Positions 1 through 10,940 are shown, counted from the stretch's first letter. The stretch: 64,000 bases of DNA from Streptoverticillium olivoreticuli subsp. olivoreticuli (GCF_003391135.1 NZ_CP031455.1:4371001-4435000); one strand, 5' to 3'. Made by a program: numbers and translations. The notes: a model not told the origin generated them from the sequence alone.

Positions 1-354
1 CGGCACACCGTCTTCCCCGCCGCGGTCGAGGCCTGGGCCGAATTCGGCGGGCTCCACATCACCGCCCCGGGGCCCGGCCGCCACATCGCGCCGACGCCCT
101 TCCACATCGACCCGCTGCACGGCCTCCACCTCGCCCGCACCGTCGCCGACCTCGGCCGCGCGCTGGGCGCCGAGGTGTGCCCCCTCGGCCAGGAGGCCGA
201 CGGCCAGGCGCTGCTCGCCATCGACACGCACGGGCGGGTCTACAGCCTCGACCACACCGGCGACTGGTACCTCGGCTCCGACATCGACCACGCCATCGGC
301 GCCCTCGTCACCGGCGCCCGCCCCTCCCGCCTCTCGGCGGGACCGCGCGCGTAG
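1..354 (+). CDS. SUKH-3 family immunity-type protein (C-terminal part)
   Basis: Open in frame 1 from the first base to TAG at 352-354, so the N-terminus lies outside the window. The 117 visible residues contain an AEFGGL turn, an FHIDP segment, an alternating strand region with CPLGQEADGQALLAID, and a closing Y-S-L-D/W-Y-L-G motif. This pattern is typical of SUKH-3 (SMI1/KNR4-like) domains. SUKH proteins are commonly immunity proteins against contact-dependent or secreted polymorphic toxins, but lone SUKH genes are frequent in Streptomyces and no toxin gene is visible here. It converges on the sensor kinase gene, with a GC-rich hairpin between them. Confidence 0.75.
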   Translation, partial: RHTVFPAAVEAWAEFGGLHITAPGPGRHIAPTPFHIDPLHGLHLARTVADLGRALGAEVCPLGQEADGQALLAIDTHGRVYSLDHTGDWYLGSDIDHAIGALVTGARPSRLSAGPRA

Positions 355-377
355 CGCGGCCCGGAGCACCGCGGGGC

Positions 378-400
378 GCCCGGCCCCGGCGGCGCCGGGC
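378..400. terminator. hairpin between convergent SUKH and kinase genes
   Basis: Inverted repeat GCCCGGC (378-384) / GCCGGGC (394-400) with a 9-nt loop, in the 99-bp gap between two convergent genes. It has no T-run, as is common for actinobacterial terminators. It is a short GC-only stem, so the call is tentative. Confidence 0.35.
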
Positions 401-453
401 CACACCCGGCGGGGTCGGGAATCAGCCAAAAACAGGGCAGGAACCGGCCTATT

Positions 454-1818
454 TCAGGCCGCCATCCGCCCCTCCCCGGACGGGATCACCGCGGAGACCC
501 GGAAGCCACCCACATCCGTCACACCCGCCACAAACACCCCGCCCAGCGCCGAGACCCGCTCCCGCATCCCGACCAGGCCGTTGCCGCCGCTCGGCAGACC
601 GACGTCCGCGCCGCCGTCCGAAGGACCGTTCTCCACCTGGAGCGCCACCTCGTCCTCCCGGTGCGCCACCCGCACGATCGCCTTCGCACCCGGCGCGTGC
701 TTGTGCACATTCGTCAGCGCCTCCTGCACCACGCGGTAGGCCGTGCTCTCCACCCGCGCGCCGTGCGAACGCTCCTCGCCCTCCACGCACAGCTCGACCG
801 CCATGCCCGCGGCCCTCGACTGACCCACCAGGTCCTCCAGCCCGTCGAGACACGGACCGTCACCGCCCGCGGCCTCGTCCGCCCCGGCGGCCGCCGCACT
901 CACCGACACCCGCGCCGAAGCCGCCGCCGCGACCTCCGCCAGCCGCTGCGACTCCGCCGCCGACGACTGCGCGGCCACCGCGCCGTCCGACGACGTCCGC
1001 AGCACCCCCAGCATCTCCCGCAGCTCCATCAGCGCCTGGCGGCCCATGTCACCCACCAGACCCGCGTTCTTCGACGCCTTCTCCGGGTCCTTCAGCGCCA
1101 CCGCCTGCAACGCCGCCGCGTGCACCACCATCAACGACACCCGGTGGGCCACCACGTCGTGCATCTCCCGCGCGATCCGCGTGCGCTCCTCGTTGCGGGC
1201 CCACACCGCGCGCTCCTCCGCCCGGTCCGCCAGCAGCGCCAGCTCGCGCTCCAGCCCGTCCGCCCGCTCGCGCAGGCTCTCGACGAGGCGGCGGCGCGCC
1301 CCCACGTACAGGCCGAGCAGCACGGGCGGCGCGGACAGACCCAGCGCCATCAGCGCCGAGAACACCACGATCAGCCACATGCCCGGCCGGTAGCCGTCCT
1401 CCGTCATGTCCTGGTGGAAGCGCACGAACGTCACCACGAACGTCCCCGCGACCGACGCCCCGGCCAGCACCACCGTCAGCCGCCGCGGCACATCGGCCGC
1501 GGCCAGTGTGTACAGCCCGACGATGCCCAGCAGGAAACCCATCTCGGCCGGTGTGATCGCGATCGACAGCAGCACCACGGCTATCGGCCACCGCCGCCGC
1601 AGCACCAGCGACGCCCCGGCCGGCAGCCCGATGGCGAAGCCGACCGCCGCGGGCAGCCCCGCGTCCTTGGCGAAGCCGATCCCTTCCGCCGTGCACTCCA
1701 GCGCCGACACCAGCGCGAGCGTCACGTCCAGCACGAAACCCCGACGCCGCTCCCACCACCACGGCCCCCCGGGCGCGCCCCGCGCGCCTGCCTCCGCGAT
1801 TGCCCCCGTTGTGGTCAT
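454..1818 (-). CDS. NarL-type sensor histidine kinase (HisKA_3/HATPase), no partner regulator beside it
   Basis: 454-residue membrane sensor kinase. An N-terminal region with about five hydrophobic segments (residues ~28-170) is followed by a coiled linker (~178-205). The HisKA_3 dimerisation helix has the phospho-acceptor in REMHDVVAHR (His220). The HATPase_c domain shows YRVVQEALTNVHKH as N-box and GNGLVGMRER as G-box. Such kinases phosphorylate LuxR/NarL-type response regulators. None is adjacent here: the neighbours are a convergent SUKH gene and a divergent HTH gene, so the kinase is an orphan or its partner is elsewhere. The ATG at 1818 follows GGGTGG. In-frame upstream extension to 2001 is read-through of the intergenic region and was not used. 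Confidence 0.9.
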   Translation of the reverse strand: MTTTGAIAEAGARGAPGGPWWWERRRGFVLDVTLALVSALECTAEGIGFAKDAGLPAAVGFAIGLPAGASLVLRRRWPIAVVLLSIAITPAEMGFLLGIVGLYTLAAADVPRRLTVVLAGASVAGTFVVTFVRFHQDMTEDGYRPGMWLIVVFSALMALGLSAPPVLLGLYVGARRRLVESLRERADGLERELALLADRAEERAVWARNEERTRIAREMHDVVAHRVSLMVVHAAALQAVALKDPEKASKNAGLVGDMGRQALMELREMLGVLRTSSDGAVAAQSSAAESQRLAEVAAAASARVSVSAAAAGADEAAGGDGPCLDGLEDLVGQSRAAGMAVELCVEGEERSHGARVESTAYRVVQEALTNVHKHAPGAKAIVRVAHREDEVALQVENGPSDGGADVGLPSGGNGLVGMRERVSALGGVFVAGVTDVGGFRVSAVIPSGEGRMAA

Positions 1819-1973
1819 ACCACCCAGACTACGGGCGCCCGCCACCGGTTTTCCCGTCCGTGCGGCAGCACGATGCGCGTGCGAAGAGGGTGGAAATGCA
1901 CTGTTATCCCTCGAACTATTTAATCGGGCATGTTTTCGGGACATGTGGAGGTGTGCGCGACGAGGCTGGGCCC

Positions 1974-2651
1974 ATGCAAGCGAAGACGGAACTACAGGCA
2001 CGCGCCCGCGAGCTACGGCTGGCGGGCAGGACGTACGACGAGATCGTCGCGGAGCTGGGGGTGGCGAAGAGCTCGGTGTCGCTGTGGGTGAGGGATCTTC
2101 CCAAGCCGCAGAAGACGGCGGAGCAGATGCAGGCGATGTCGGAGGCGCGCTGGGAGCCGTATCGCAAGACCCGCGCTCTGGTGCGCCAGCAGACGAAAGA
2201 GGCCGCGGTTCGCGAGATAGGCCGGATGACCGACCGGGAGCTGTTCCTGGTCGGCGTCGGGCTGTACTGGTCGGAGGGCTCGAAGCGCAAAGCGCACCGG
2301 CCCCAGGAAGTGACCGTCTTCATCAACAGCGACCCCAGCATGATCACCGTCTATCTCGCATGGCTCGAGCTGCTGCACGTCGAGCCGGAGCGCCTGCGGT
2401 ACCGCGTGATGATCCACGAGTCCGCCGACGTAGCGGGCGCCGAGAAATTCTGGGCGGACCTCGTCGGCATCGACGTCACGAGCCTCGACAAAACCACGCT
2501 CAAGAAACACAACCCGAAGACCGTCCGCAAGAACGTCGGAGAGGACTACCGGGGATGCCTCGTCGTGCGAGTCCTGAAGGGCGCCGATCTATACCGTCGC
2601 ATCGAAGGCTGGTGGTACGGCATAGTGTTGTGTGCCAAGCGGTCGACTTGA
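1974..2651 (+). CDS. HTH protein with a LAGLIDADG-like domain
   Basis: 225 residues. Residues ~8-42 form a helix-turn-helix of resolvase/sigma-4 type (AGRTYDEIVAELGVAKSSVS). Residues ~90-215 look like a single degenerate LAGLIDADG unit: FLVGVGLYWSEGSK aligns with the GLIDADGS helix, with Glu in the place of the metal-binding Asp. It is followed by VFINSDPSMI..YLAWLELL, a strand YRVMIHES and a terminal GWWYGI. Families with this layout include homing endonuclease-derived regulators; WhiA is the best-known actinobacterial example of the fold. DNA binding is likely, cleavage is unproven. The ATG at 1974 has GAGG at 1962-1965; an in-frame GTG at 1953 is an alternative. The stop is 29 bp before tRNA-Gln. 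Base composition upstream (1895-1950) is less GC-rich than the surroundings. Confidence 0.6.
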   Translation: MQAKTELQARARELRLAGRTYDEIVAELGVAKSSVSLWVRDLPKPQKTAEQMQAMSEARWEPYRKTRALVRQQTKEAAVREIGRMTDRELFLVGVGLYWSEGSKRKAHRPQEVTVFINSDPSMITVYLAWLELLHVEPERLRYRVMIHESADVAGAEKFWADLVGIDVTSLDKTTLKKHNPKTVRKNVGEDYRGCLVVRVLKGADLYRRIEGWWYGIVLCAKRST

Positions 2652-2680
2652 CGGAATGTCCAGTTTAACCCGCTTTACCA

Positions 2681-2752
2681 TCCCCTGTGGTGTAATTGGC
2701 AACACTGCGGCTTTTGGTGCCGCCTTTCCGGGTTCGAGTCCTGGCAGGGGAG
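2681..2752 (+). tRNA. tRNA-Gln (anticodon TTG)
   Basis: Cloverleaf can be drawn directly. Acceptor stem TCCCCTG (2681-2687) pairs with CAGGGGA (2745-2751), discriminator G2752. Anticodon stem GCGGC/GCCGC encloses the loop TTTTGGT, giving anticodon TTG (reads CAA/CAG, Gln). The T-arm contains GGTTCGAGTCC. No CCA is encoded. It is transcribed in the same direction as glmU, 115 bp upstream of it. Confidence 0.96.
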
Positions 2753-2867
2753 CTCAAAGTTCGAATACTCGGGTCCTGACCCCCAGGTCGGGGCCCGCCC
2801 GCGTTTCGGCCTTCAAACGCACCGGTATCCTTCGGATGTCCACCACCCGAAGCCGAAGGGCACACCC

Positions 2868-4334
2868 GTGAGCGCCAACCGCCCGGCAGCCGTCGTCGTC
2901 CTCGCAGCGGGTGAGGGCACCCGCATGAAGTCGGCGACCCCCAAGGTCCTCCATGCCATCTGCGGCCGCTCCCTCGTCGGGCACGTCGTCGCCGCCTCCC
3001 GCGAGCTGGACCCCGAGCACCTCGTGGTGATCGTCGGCCACGAGCGCGCGAAGGTTTCCGCGCACCTGGCCGAGATCGACCCCACCGTCCGCACCGCCGT
3101 GCAGCACGAGCAGAACGGCACCGGCCACGCCGTGCGCATGGGGCTGGAGGAGCTCGGCAACAGCGGCGTCGTGCTGGACGGCACCGTGGTCGTCGTCTGC
3201 GGTGACACCCCGCTGCTCACCGGCGGGACGCTGCGCAAGCTCAGCGACGTCCACGCCGCCGACGGCAACGCCGTCACCGTGCTGACCGCCGAGGTCCCGG
3301 ACTCCACCGGCTACGGCCGCATCGTGCGGGACGCCGCCACCGGCGCCGTGACCGCGATCGTCGAGCACAAGGACGCCACCGACGCGCAGCGCGCGATCCG
3401 GGAGATCAACTCCGGCGTCTTCGCGTTCGACGCGCAGCTGCTCACCGACGCGCTGGGCAAGGTCCGTACGGACAACAGCCAGGGCGAGGAGTATCTGACG
3501 GACGTCCTGGGCATCCTGCGCGAGGCCGGGCACCGGGTGGGCGCGGCCGTGGCGGGTGACCACCGGGAGATCCTGGGCATCAACAACCGCGTCCAGCTCG
3601 CCGAGGCGCGCAAGCTGCTCAACGAGCGGCTGCTGCACGTGGCGATGATGGACGGCGTGACGGTCGTGGACCCGGCGTCGACGCTGGTCGACGTGACGGT
3701 GACGTTCGAGCGCGACTCGGTCGTCCACCCGGGCACCCAGCTGCTGGGCGCGACGCACATCGCCACCGGCGCCGAGGTCGGCCCGAACTCCCGGCTGAAG
3801 GACACCACGGTCGGCGCGGGCGCGGTGGTGGACAACACCGTCGCGGACGGCGCGCTGATCGGCGAGGGCGCGAACGTCGGCCCGTACGCCTATCTGCGCC
3901 CCGGCACACAGCTGGGGACGAAGTCCAAGGCCGGCGCGTATGTGGAGATGAAGAACGCCGTGATCGGCGAGGGCACCAAGGTGCCGCATCTCTCCTACGT
4001 CGGCGACGCCACGATCGGCGAGTTCACCAATATCGGCGCGGCGAGCGTCTTCGTGAACTACGACGGTGTGAAGAAGCACCACACGACGATCGGCTCGCAC
4101 TGCCGGACCGGCTCGGACAATATGTTTGTGGCTCCGGTCACGATCGGGGACGGCGCGTACACCGCGGCCGGCTCGGTCATCACCAAGGATGTGCCCCCGG
4201 GTTCGCTGGCCGTCGCACGTGGACAGCAGCGGAATATCGAGGGCTGGGTGGCTCGTAAGCGCCCGGGAAGCGCAGCCGCACAGGCCGCTTCCGCCGCTCA
4301 GCAGGACGGTCGGGAGACCGACGCCGAACAGTGA
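2868..4334 (+). CDS. glmU: Bifunctional GlmU: GlcN-1-P acetyltransferase / GlcNAc-1-P uridylyltransferase
   Basis: 488 residues. Makes UDP-GlcNAc for peptidoglycan from glucosamine-1-phosphate, acetyl-CoA and UTP, in the cytosol. The N-terminal pyrophosphorylase domain begins LAAGEGTRMKS (residues ~12-22) with TPKVLH following. The C-terminal half (from ~residue 250) is a left-handed beta-helix of hexapeptide repeats with the acetyltransferase signature AYVEMKNAVIGEG and SYVGDATIGE. An Ala/Gln-rich tail ends the protein. The GTG start at 2868 follows GAAGG. A -10-like TATCCT lies at 2826-2831, suggesting a promoter after tRNA-Gln. It heads a run with prs and probably rplY-pth. Confidence 0.97.
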   Translation: MSANRPAAVVVLAAGEGTRMKSATPKVLHAICGRSLVGHVVAASRELDPEHLVVIVGHERAKVSAHLAEIDPTVRTAVQHEQNGTGHAVRMGLEELGNSGVVLDGTVVVVCGDTPLLTGGTLRKLSDVHAADGNAVTVLTAEVPDSTGYGRIVRDAATGAVTAIVEHKDATDAQRAIREINSGVFAFDAQLLTDALGKVRTDNSQGEEYLTDVLGILREAGHRVGAAVAGDHREILGINNRVQLAEARKLLNERLLHVAMMDGVTVVDPASTLVDVTVTFERDSVVHPGTQLLGATHIATGAEVGPNSRLKDTTVGAGAVVDNTVADGALIGEGANVGPYAYLRPGTQLGTKSKAGAYVEMKNAVIGEGTKVPHLSYVGDATIGEFTNIGAASVFVNYDGVKKHHTTIGSHCRTGSDNMFVAPVTIGDGAYTAAGSVITKDVPPGSLAVARGQQRNIEGWVARKRPGSAAAQAASAAQQDGRETDAEQ

Positions 4335-4408
4335 CCGTGACACGGGCCGCGTCGTGCGGGGCGTACCGTGATAAGCGCACACAAAGCGACATCCAAGGAG
4401 ACTGTGCT

Positions 4409-5386
4409 GTGACCGGGATCAAGACGACCGGCGAGAAGAAGCTGATGCTCTTCTCCGGCCGCGCCCACCCCGAGCTTGCCGAGGAGGTCGCGCACCAGCT
4501 GGGCGTAGGCCTGGTCCCGACCAAGGCATTCGACTTCGCCAACGGCGAGATCTACGTCCGCTTCCAGGAGTCGGCCCGCGGTGCCGACTGCTTCCTGATG
4601 CAGAGCCACACGGCTCCCATCAACAAGTGGGTCATGGAGCAGCTCATCATGATCGACGCGCTGAAGCGCGCGTCGGCCCGCTCCATCACCGTGGTCGTGC
4701 CGTTCTACGGTTACGCGCGCCAGGACAAGAAGCACCGTGGTCGTGAGCCGATCTCGGCGCGCCTGGTCGCCGATCTGTTCAAGACGGCGGGTGCGGACCG
4801 GATTCTGACGGTCGACCTGCACACGGACCAGATCCAGGGCTTCTTCGACGGCCCGGTGGACCACCTGTTCGCGCTGCCGATCCTCGCCGACTACGTGGGT
4901 GCGAAGGTCGACCGCGACAAGCTGACGGTCGTCTCCCCGGACGCCGGCCGCGTGCGCGTCGCCGACCGCTGGTGCGACCGTCTGGGCGCGCCGCTGGCGA
5001 TCGTCCACAAGCGCCGTGACAAGGATGTCGCCAACCAGGTGACGGTGCACGAGGTCGTCGGTGATGTGAAGGGCCGCGTGTGCGTCCTGGTCGACGACAT
5101 GATCGACACCGGTGGCACGATCTGCGCCGCCGCGGACGCCCTGTTCGCCAACGGTGCCGAGGACGTCATCGTGACGGCCACGCACGGTGTGCTCTCGGGC
5201 CCGGCCGCGGACCGTCTGAAGAACTCCAAGGTGAGCGAGTTCGTGTTCACCAACACCCTGCCGACGCCGGGTGAGCTGGAGCTCGACAAGATCACGGTGC
5301 TGTCGATCGCCCCGACGATCGCGCGCGCGGTGCGCGAGGTCTTCGAGGACGGTTCGGTGACGAGCCTCTTCGAGGAGCAGGCGTAG
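4409..5386 (+). CDS. prs: Ribose-phosphate pyrophosphokinase (PRPP synthetase)
   Basis: 325 residues, the usual class I length. Makes PRPP from ribose-5-phosphate and ATP for purine, pyrimidine, His and Trp synthesis. Hallmarks: FSGRAHPELAEEV at the N-terminus, the flexible-loop segment YGYARQDKKHRGREPI, VDLHTDQIQGFF, and the PRPP-binding loop VDDMIDTGGTI. The GTG at 4409 is preceded by AAGGAG (4395-4400) at 8 nt, which fixes the start. A GTG five bases upstream is out of frame. It lies 74 bp after glmU on the same strand, so cotranscription is likely. Confidence 0.97.
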   Translation: MTGIKTTGEKKLMLFSGRAHPELAEEVAHQLGVGLVPTKAFDFANGEIYVRFQESARGADCFLMQSHTAPINKWVMEQLIMIDALKRASARSITVVVPFYGYARQDKKHRGREPISARLVADLFKTAGADRILTVDLHTDQIQGFFDGPVDHLFALPILADYVGAKVDRDKLTVVSPDAGRVRVADRWCDRLGAPLAIVHKRRDKDVANQVTVHEVVGDVKGRVCVLVDDMIDTGGTICAAADALFANGAEDVIVTATHGVLSGPAADRLKNSKVSEFVFTNTLPTPGELELDKITVLSIAPTIARAVREVFEDGSVTSLFEEQA

Positions 5387-5415
5387 TCACGCCCTCCTGA
5401 CTGATCGATTTCTGG

Positions 5416-5482
5416 GCGGCCTCCCCGCCGGGTACACTGCACAAGTTGCTCGGCGAGGGAGGCCGCACTTTTTCGGTGCGGC
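5416..5482 (+). promoter_or_regulatory. Structured leader between prs and rplY with two overlapping hairpins
   Basis: The 184-bp prs-rplY gap holds two stems that share bases. Stem 1 pairs GCGGCCTCCC (5416-5425) with GGGAGGCCGC (5457-5466), extended by CGCC/GGCG (5426-5429/5452-5455). Stem 2 pairs GCCGCAC (5462-5468) with GTGCGGC (5476-5482) around a T-rich loop. The two cannot form together. A possible promoter lies inside loop 1: TTCTGG (5410-5415), 17 nt, TACACT (5433-5438). A further small GGCCG/CGGCC stem (5523-5537) followed by TTTTT sits just before the rplY Shine-Dalgarno. Either a terminator of prs or an attenuation-type leader of rplY is possible. Confidence 0.4.
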
Positions 5483-5570
5483 GGTCCGTTATCGACGCGC
5501 TCTTCGTAGCAGGTCTGTCGTGGGCCGGGTAACGGCCGTCAGATCCTTTTTCTTCCTACGAGGAGTGCGT

Positions 5571-6143
5571 ATGTCCGAGGTCAAGATCCCCGCACAGATC
5601 CGCCGCGAGTTCGGCAAGGGCTTCGCCCGCCGCGCCCGTGTCGCCGGTCAGGTCCCGGCCGTTGTCTACGGTCACGGTGGCGAGCCGGTTCACGTGACCC
5701 TGCCGGGCCACGACATGATGATGGCGCTCAAGACCCCGAACGTCCTGCTCTCCCTGGACATCGAGGGCCGCACCGAGCTGGTCATCCCCAAGGCCGTCCA
5801 GCGTGACGCGCTCAAGGGCTTCCTGGTCCACGTCGACCTGCTGGTCGTCGCCAAGGGCGAGAAGGTCACGGTCGAGGTTCCGGTGCAGACCCAGGGCGAG
5901 CTGGCCCCGGGCGGCAACCTGCTCGAGCACATCCTGAACACCCTGACCGTCGAGGCCGAGGCCACCCACCTCCCCGAGGCCGTCGTCGCGAACATCGCGG
6001 GCCTGTCGGCCGGTGCCTCCGTTCTGGCCAAGGACGTCGTCCTGCCGGCCGGCACCACCCTGGCCGTCGACGGCGACACCGTCGTCCTCCAGGTGATGGG
6101 CGCCCAGACCGAGGCCGCCGAGGCCGAGGGCACCGAGGCCTGA
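5571..6143 (+). CDS. rplY: 50S ribosomal protein L25 (general stress protein Ctc form)
   Basis: 190 residues, the long TL5/Ctc version of L25 rather than the short E. coli type. The N-terminal 5S rRNA-binding domain (residues ~5-95) contains RREFGKGFARRARVAGQVPAV and the YGHGG turn. The C-terminal beta domain (~98-180) is followed by an acidic Glu/Ala tail. It binds 5S rRNA in the large subunit. The ATG at 5571 has AGGAG at 5561-5565. In-frame codons upstream to 5520 are leader sequence. It is followed 82 bp later by pth, a common pairing. Confidence 0.96.
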   Translation: MSEVKIPAQIRREFGKGFARRARVAGQVPAVVYGHGGEPVHVTLPGHDMMMALKTPNVLLSLDIEGRTELVIPKAVQRDALKGFLVHVDLLVVAKGEKVTVEVPVQTQGELAPGGNLLEHILNTLTVEAEATHLPEAVVANIAGLSAGASVLAKDVVLPAGTTLAVDGDTVVLQVMGAQTEAAEAEGTEA

Positions 6144-6225
6144 TCCAGGCTTCCCTCGTTCTTCCCTGCCGCCGTCCCGCTCTTCCCGAGTGGGGCGGCG
6201 GTTGGCTATGGAGGAGAATGTTCGG

Positions 6226-6816
6226 ATGACGGACGATACGAGCCCTTGGCTGATCGTGGGGCTGGGCAACCCGGGCCCCGAGTACGCGGCGAACCGCCAC
6301 AACGTCGGCTTCATGGTGGCCGATCTGCTGGCGGAGCGGATGCGGGCGAAGTTCAAGGCGCACAAGTCGCGGGCCCAGGTGGTCGAGGGCCGGCTGGGCG
6401 CGCCGGGGCCGTCGAGTCGCCGGGTGGTCATCGCGAAGCCGATGTCGTTCATGAATCTGTCGGGCGGGCCGACGGCCGCGCTGCGGGACTTCTACAAGGT
6501 GCCGGTGGAGCGGATCGTCGCGGTCCACGACGAGCTGGACATCGACTTCGGTCAGCTGCGGCTGAAGCTGGGCGGCGGCGACAACGGCCACAACGGCCTG
6601 AAGTCGATCACCAAGGCGATGGGCCCGGACTACTGCCGGGTGCGCTTCGGCATCGGCCGCCCGCCGGGCCGTATGCAGGTGGCGGACTTCGTCCTGAAGG
6701 ACTTCTCGTCGACGGAGCGCAAGGAATTGGCGTTCGAGGTGGACCGGGCCGCTGACGCGGTCGAGACACTGATTGTGGACGGCCTGGAGCGGGCGCAGGG
6801 GACGTACAACTCGTAG
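6226..6816 (+). CDS. pth: Peptidyl-tRNA hydrolase
   Basis: 196 residues. Cleaves peptidyl-tRNA released from stalled ribosomes so tRNA can be recycled. Motifs: VGLGNPGPEYAANRHNVGF (the His of RHN is the catalytic base), KPMSFMNLSG, HDELDIDFG, and GDNGHNGLKSI. GAGGAG at 6211-6216 lies 9 nt before the ATG at 6226. An in-frame ATG at 6208 overlaps that Shine-Dalgarno context and is less likely. It ends facing ppc, with a hairpin repeat between them. Confidence 0.97.
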   Translation: MTDDTSPWLIVGLGNPGPEYAANRHNVGFMVADLLAERMRAKFKAHKSRAQVVEGRLGAPGPSSRRVVIAKPMSFMNLSGGPTAALRDFYKVPVERIVAVHDELDIDFGQLRLKLGGGDNGHNGLKSITKAMGPDYCRVRFGIGRPPGRMQVADFVLKDFSSTERKELAFEVDRAADAVETLIVDGLERAQGTYNS

Positions 6817-6821
6817 CCCCC

Positions 6822-6980
6822 TTGCTGCGGGCCGGTTCGCCGCCTGCGGCGGAAGCGCCCTGCGGGCGCGTCCTCAAACGCCGGACGGGCTGAATCAGCC
6901 CGTCCGGCGTTTGAGGACAGCACGCGAAGCGTGCTTCGGGGTCTGGGGCGGAGCCCCAGTTCGGGAAGGGGCGGGTAGGG
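6822..6980. repeat. Intergenic hairpin repeat, copy 1 (complete, AAAC variant)
   Basis: Between convergent pth and ppc. The core is a near-perfect palindrome at 6870-6918: arms of 24 bp containing CTCAAACGCCGGACGGGCTG and its complement, with a single unpaired centre base (6894). Flanks carry the family side modules: CGCCTGCGGCGGAAGCGCC before and a CTGGGGCGGAGCCCCAG hairpin plus CGGGAAGGGGCGGG after. Likely acts as a bidirectional terminator for the two genes. Confidence 0.85.
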
Positions 6981-6993
6981 GAAAGACCCGGCG

Positions 6994-9765
<2,772 letters not shown>

Positions 9766-9903
9766 AGGTGCGGCTCCTTGCAGAGTTTCTGGCACGTCTG
9801 GAGGGTTCGCGGACCGCGCTGTCCGACGGTCACCAGCATAGGTCGCCGCCCGACGCGCGGTTGTCCACAGCCCTCTTGCTCCGGAGCTTTGCCCTGCCAT
9901 ACT

Positions 9904-9930
9904 TACGAAGCCGTAGGTTACGGTCCCGTA
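9904..9930. promoter_or_regulatory. 27-bp interrupted palindrome, probable TetR operator
   Basis: Symmetric about base 9917: TACG (9904-9907), CCGTA (9911-9915), TACGG (9919-9923), CGTA (9927-9930), with every listed base paired. It lies 30 bp before the desaturase start, whose operon also encodes a TetR-type repressor, so it is the obvious autoregulatory site. Binding is inferred. Confidence 0.6.
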
Positions 9931-9959
9931 GCCGTGTCCCGAGCCCCCTGAGGGATCTC

Positions 9960-10940
9960 ATGACTGCAAGCCCCGACGTGATCGAAGAAGCGCCGATGGC
10001 CCAGGAAACCCCGCTCCCGTCCGCCACTCTCGGCAGTGACAGCAAGCGCTCGGTGGAGCAGCTCGCGCTGTTGCTGTTCATCGTCGTTCCGTTCATCGCC
10101 CTGCTCGCCGCCGTTCCGCTGGCGTGGGGCTGGGGGGTGAGCTGGCTCGATCTCGGGCTGATGGTGGCGATGTACTACATCGGTTGCCACGGCATCACGA
10201 TCGGTTTCCACCGGCATTTCACTCATGGGGCGTTCAAGGCGAAACGGCCGCTGAAGATCGCGCTGGCGATCATGGGGTCGATGGCGGTGGAGGGGCCACT
10301 GGTGCGCTGGGTGGCGGATCACCGCCGGCATCACCGCTTCTCGGACGCGGAGGGGGATCCGCATTCGCCGTGGCGGTTCGGCGAGTCGGTGCCCGCGCTG
10401 CTGAAGGGCCTGTGGTGGGCACATATCGGCTGGATGTTCGACGAGGAGCAGACGTCGCAGGAGAAGTACGCACCGGATCTGATCAAGGATCCGGCGATCC
10501 GGCGGGTGTCGCGGCAGTTCGTGCTGTGGACGGCGGTGTCGCTGCTGCTGCCGCCGCTGGTCGGCGGATTGGTGACGTGGTCATGGCAGGGCGCTCTGAC
10601 GGCGTTCTTCTGGGGTTCACTGGTGCGGGTGGCGCTGTTGCACCACGTGACATGGTCGATCAACTCGATCTGCCACGCGGTGGGCAAGCGCCCGTTCAAG
10701 TCGCGGGACCGGTCGGGCAACGTGTGGTGGCTGGCGGTGCTGTCCTGCGGCGAGTCCTGGCACAACCTGCACCACGCCGACCCGACCTCGGCCCGCCACG
10801 GTGTGCTGAAGGGGCAGCTGGACTCGAGCGCCCGGATCATCCGCTGGTTCGAGAAGGCCGGCTGGGCGTACGACGTGCGCTGGCCGGATGCGGACCGCAT
10901 CGACTCCCGACGGAAGGAAACTGCCGTTCACGCGGCATGA
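9960..10940 (+). CDS. Membrane acyl-CoA/fatty acid desaturase
   Basis: 326 residues, integral membrane di-iron desaturase of the stearoyl-CoA delta-9 type. The three histidine boxes are present: HRHFTH (~residues 83-88), HRRHH (~121-125) and HNLHH (~265-269). About four membrane spans are seen (hydrophobic stretches near 37-58, 62-80, 190-225). It introduces a double bond into acyl chains to tune membrane fluidity. ATG at 9960 with GAGGG at 9950-9954. The stop overlaps the next ATG (ATGA), so the TetR gene downstream is translationally coupled. Probably controlled by the palindrome at 9904-9930. Confidence 0.93.
   Translation: MTASPDVIEEAPMAQETPLPSATLGSDSKRSVEQLALLLFIVVPFIALLAAVPLAWGWGVSWLDLGLMVAMYYIGCHGITIGFHRHFTHGAFKAKRPLKIALAIMGSMAVEGPLVRWVADHRRHHRFSDAEGDPHSPWRFGESVPALLKGLWWAHIGWMFDEEQTSQEKYAPDLIKDPAIRRVSRQFVLWTAVSLLLPPLVGGLVTWSWQGALTAFFWGSLVRVALLHHVTWSINSICHAVGKRPFKSRDRSGNVWWLAVLSCGESWHNLHHADPTSARHGVLKGQLDSSARIIRWFEKAGWAYDVRWPDADRIDSRRKETAVHAA

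Noticed and set aside
177..1556. 459-codon plus-strand reading frame
   Set aside because: Extreme Pro/Arg/Ala composition; it is the antisense shadow of the sensor kinase and crosses the SUKH stop.
1929..1945. CATGT-N7-ACATG inverted repeat upstream of the HTH/LAGLIDADG-like gene
   Set aside because: Five-base arms are too short to separate from chance, though the position is suggestive.
2681..2752. tRNA-Gln as an integration (att) site
   Set aside because: No integrase gene and no second copy of the tRNA 3' end were seen in the window.
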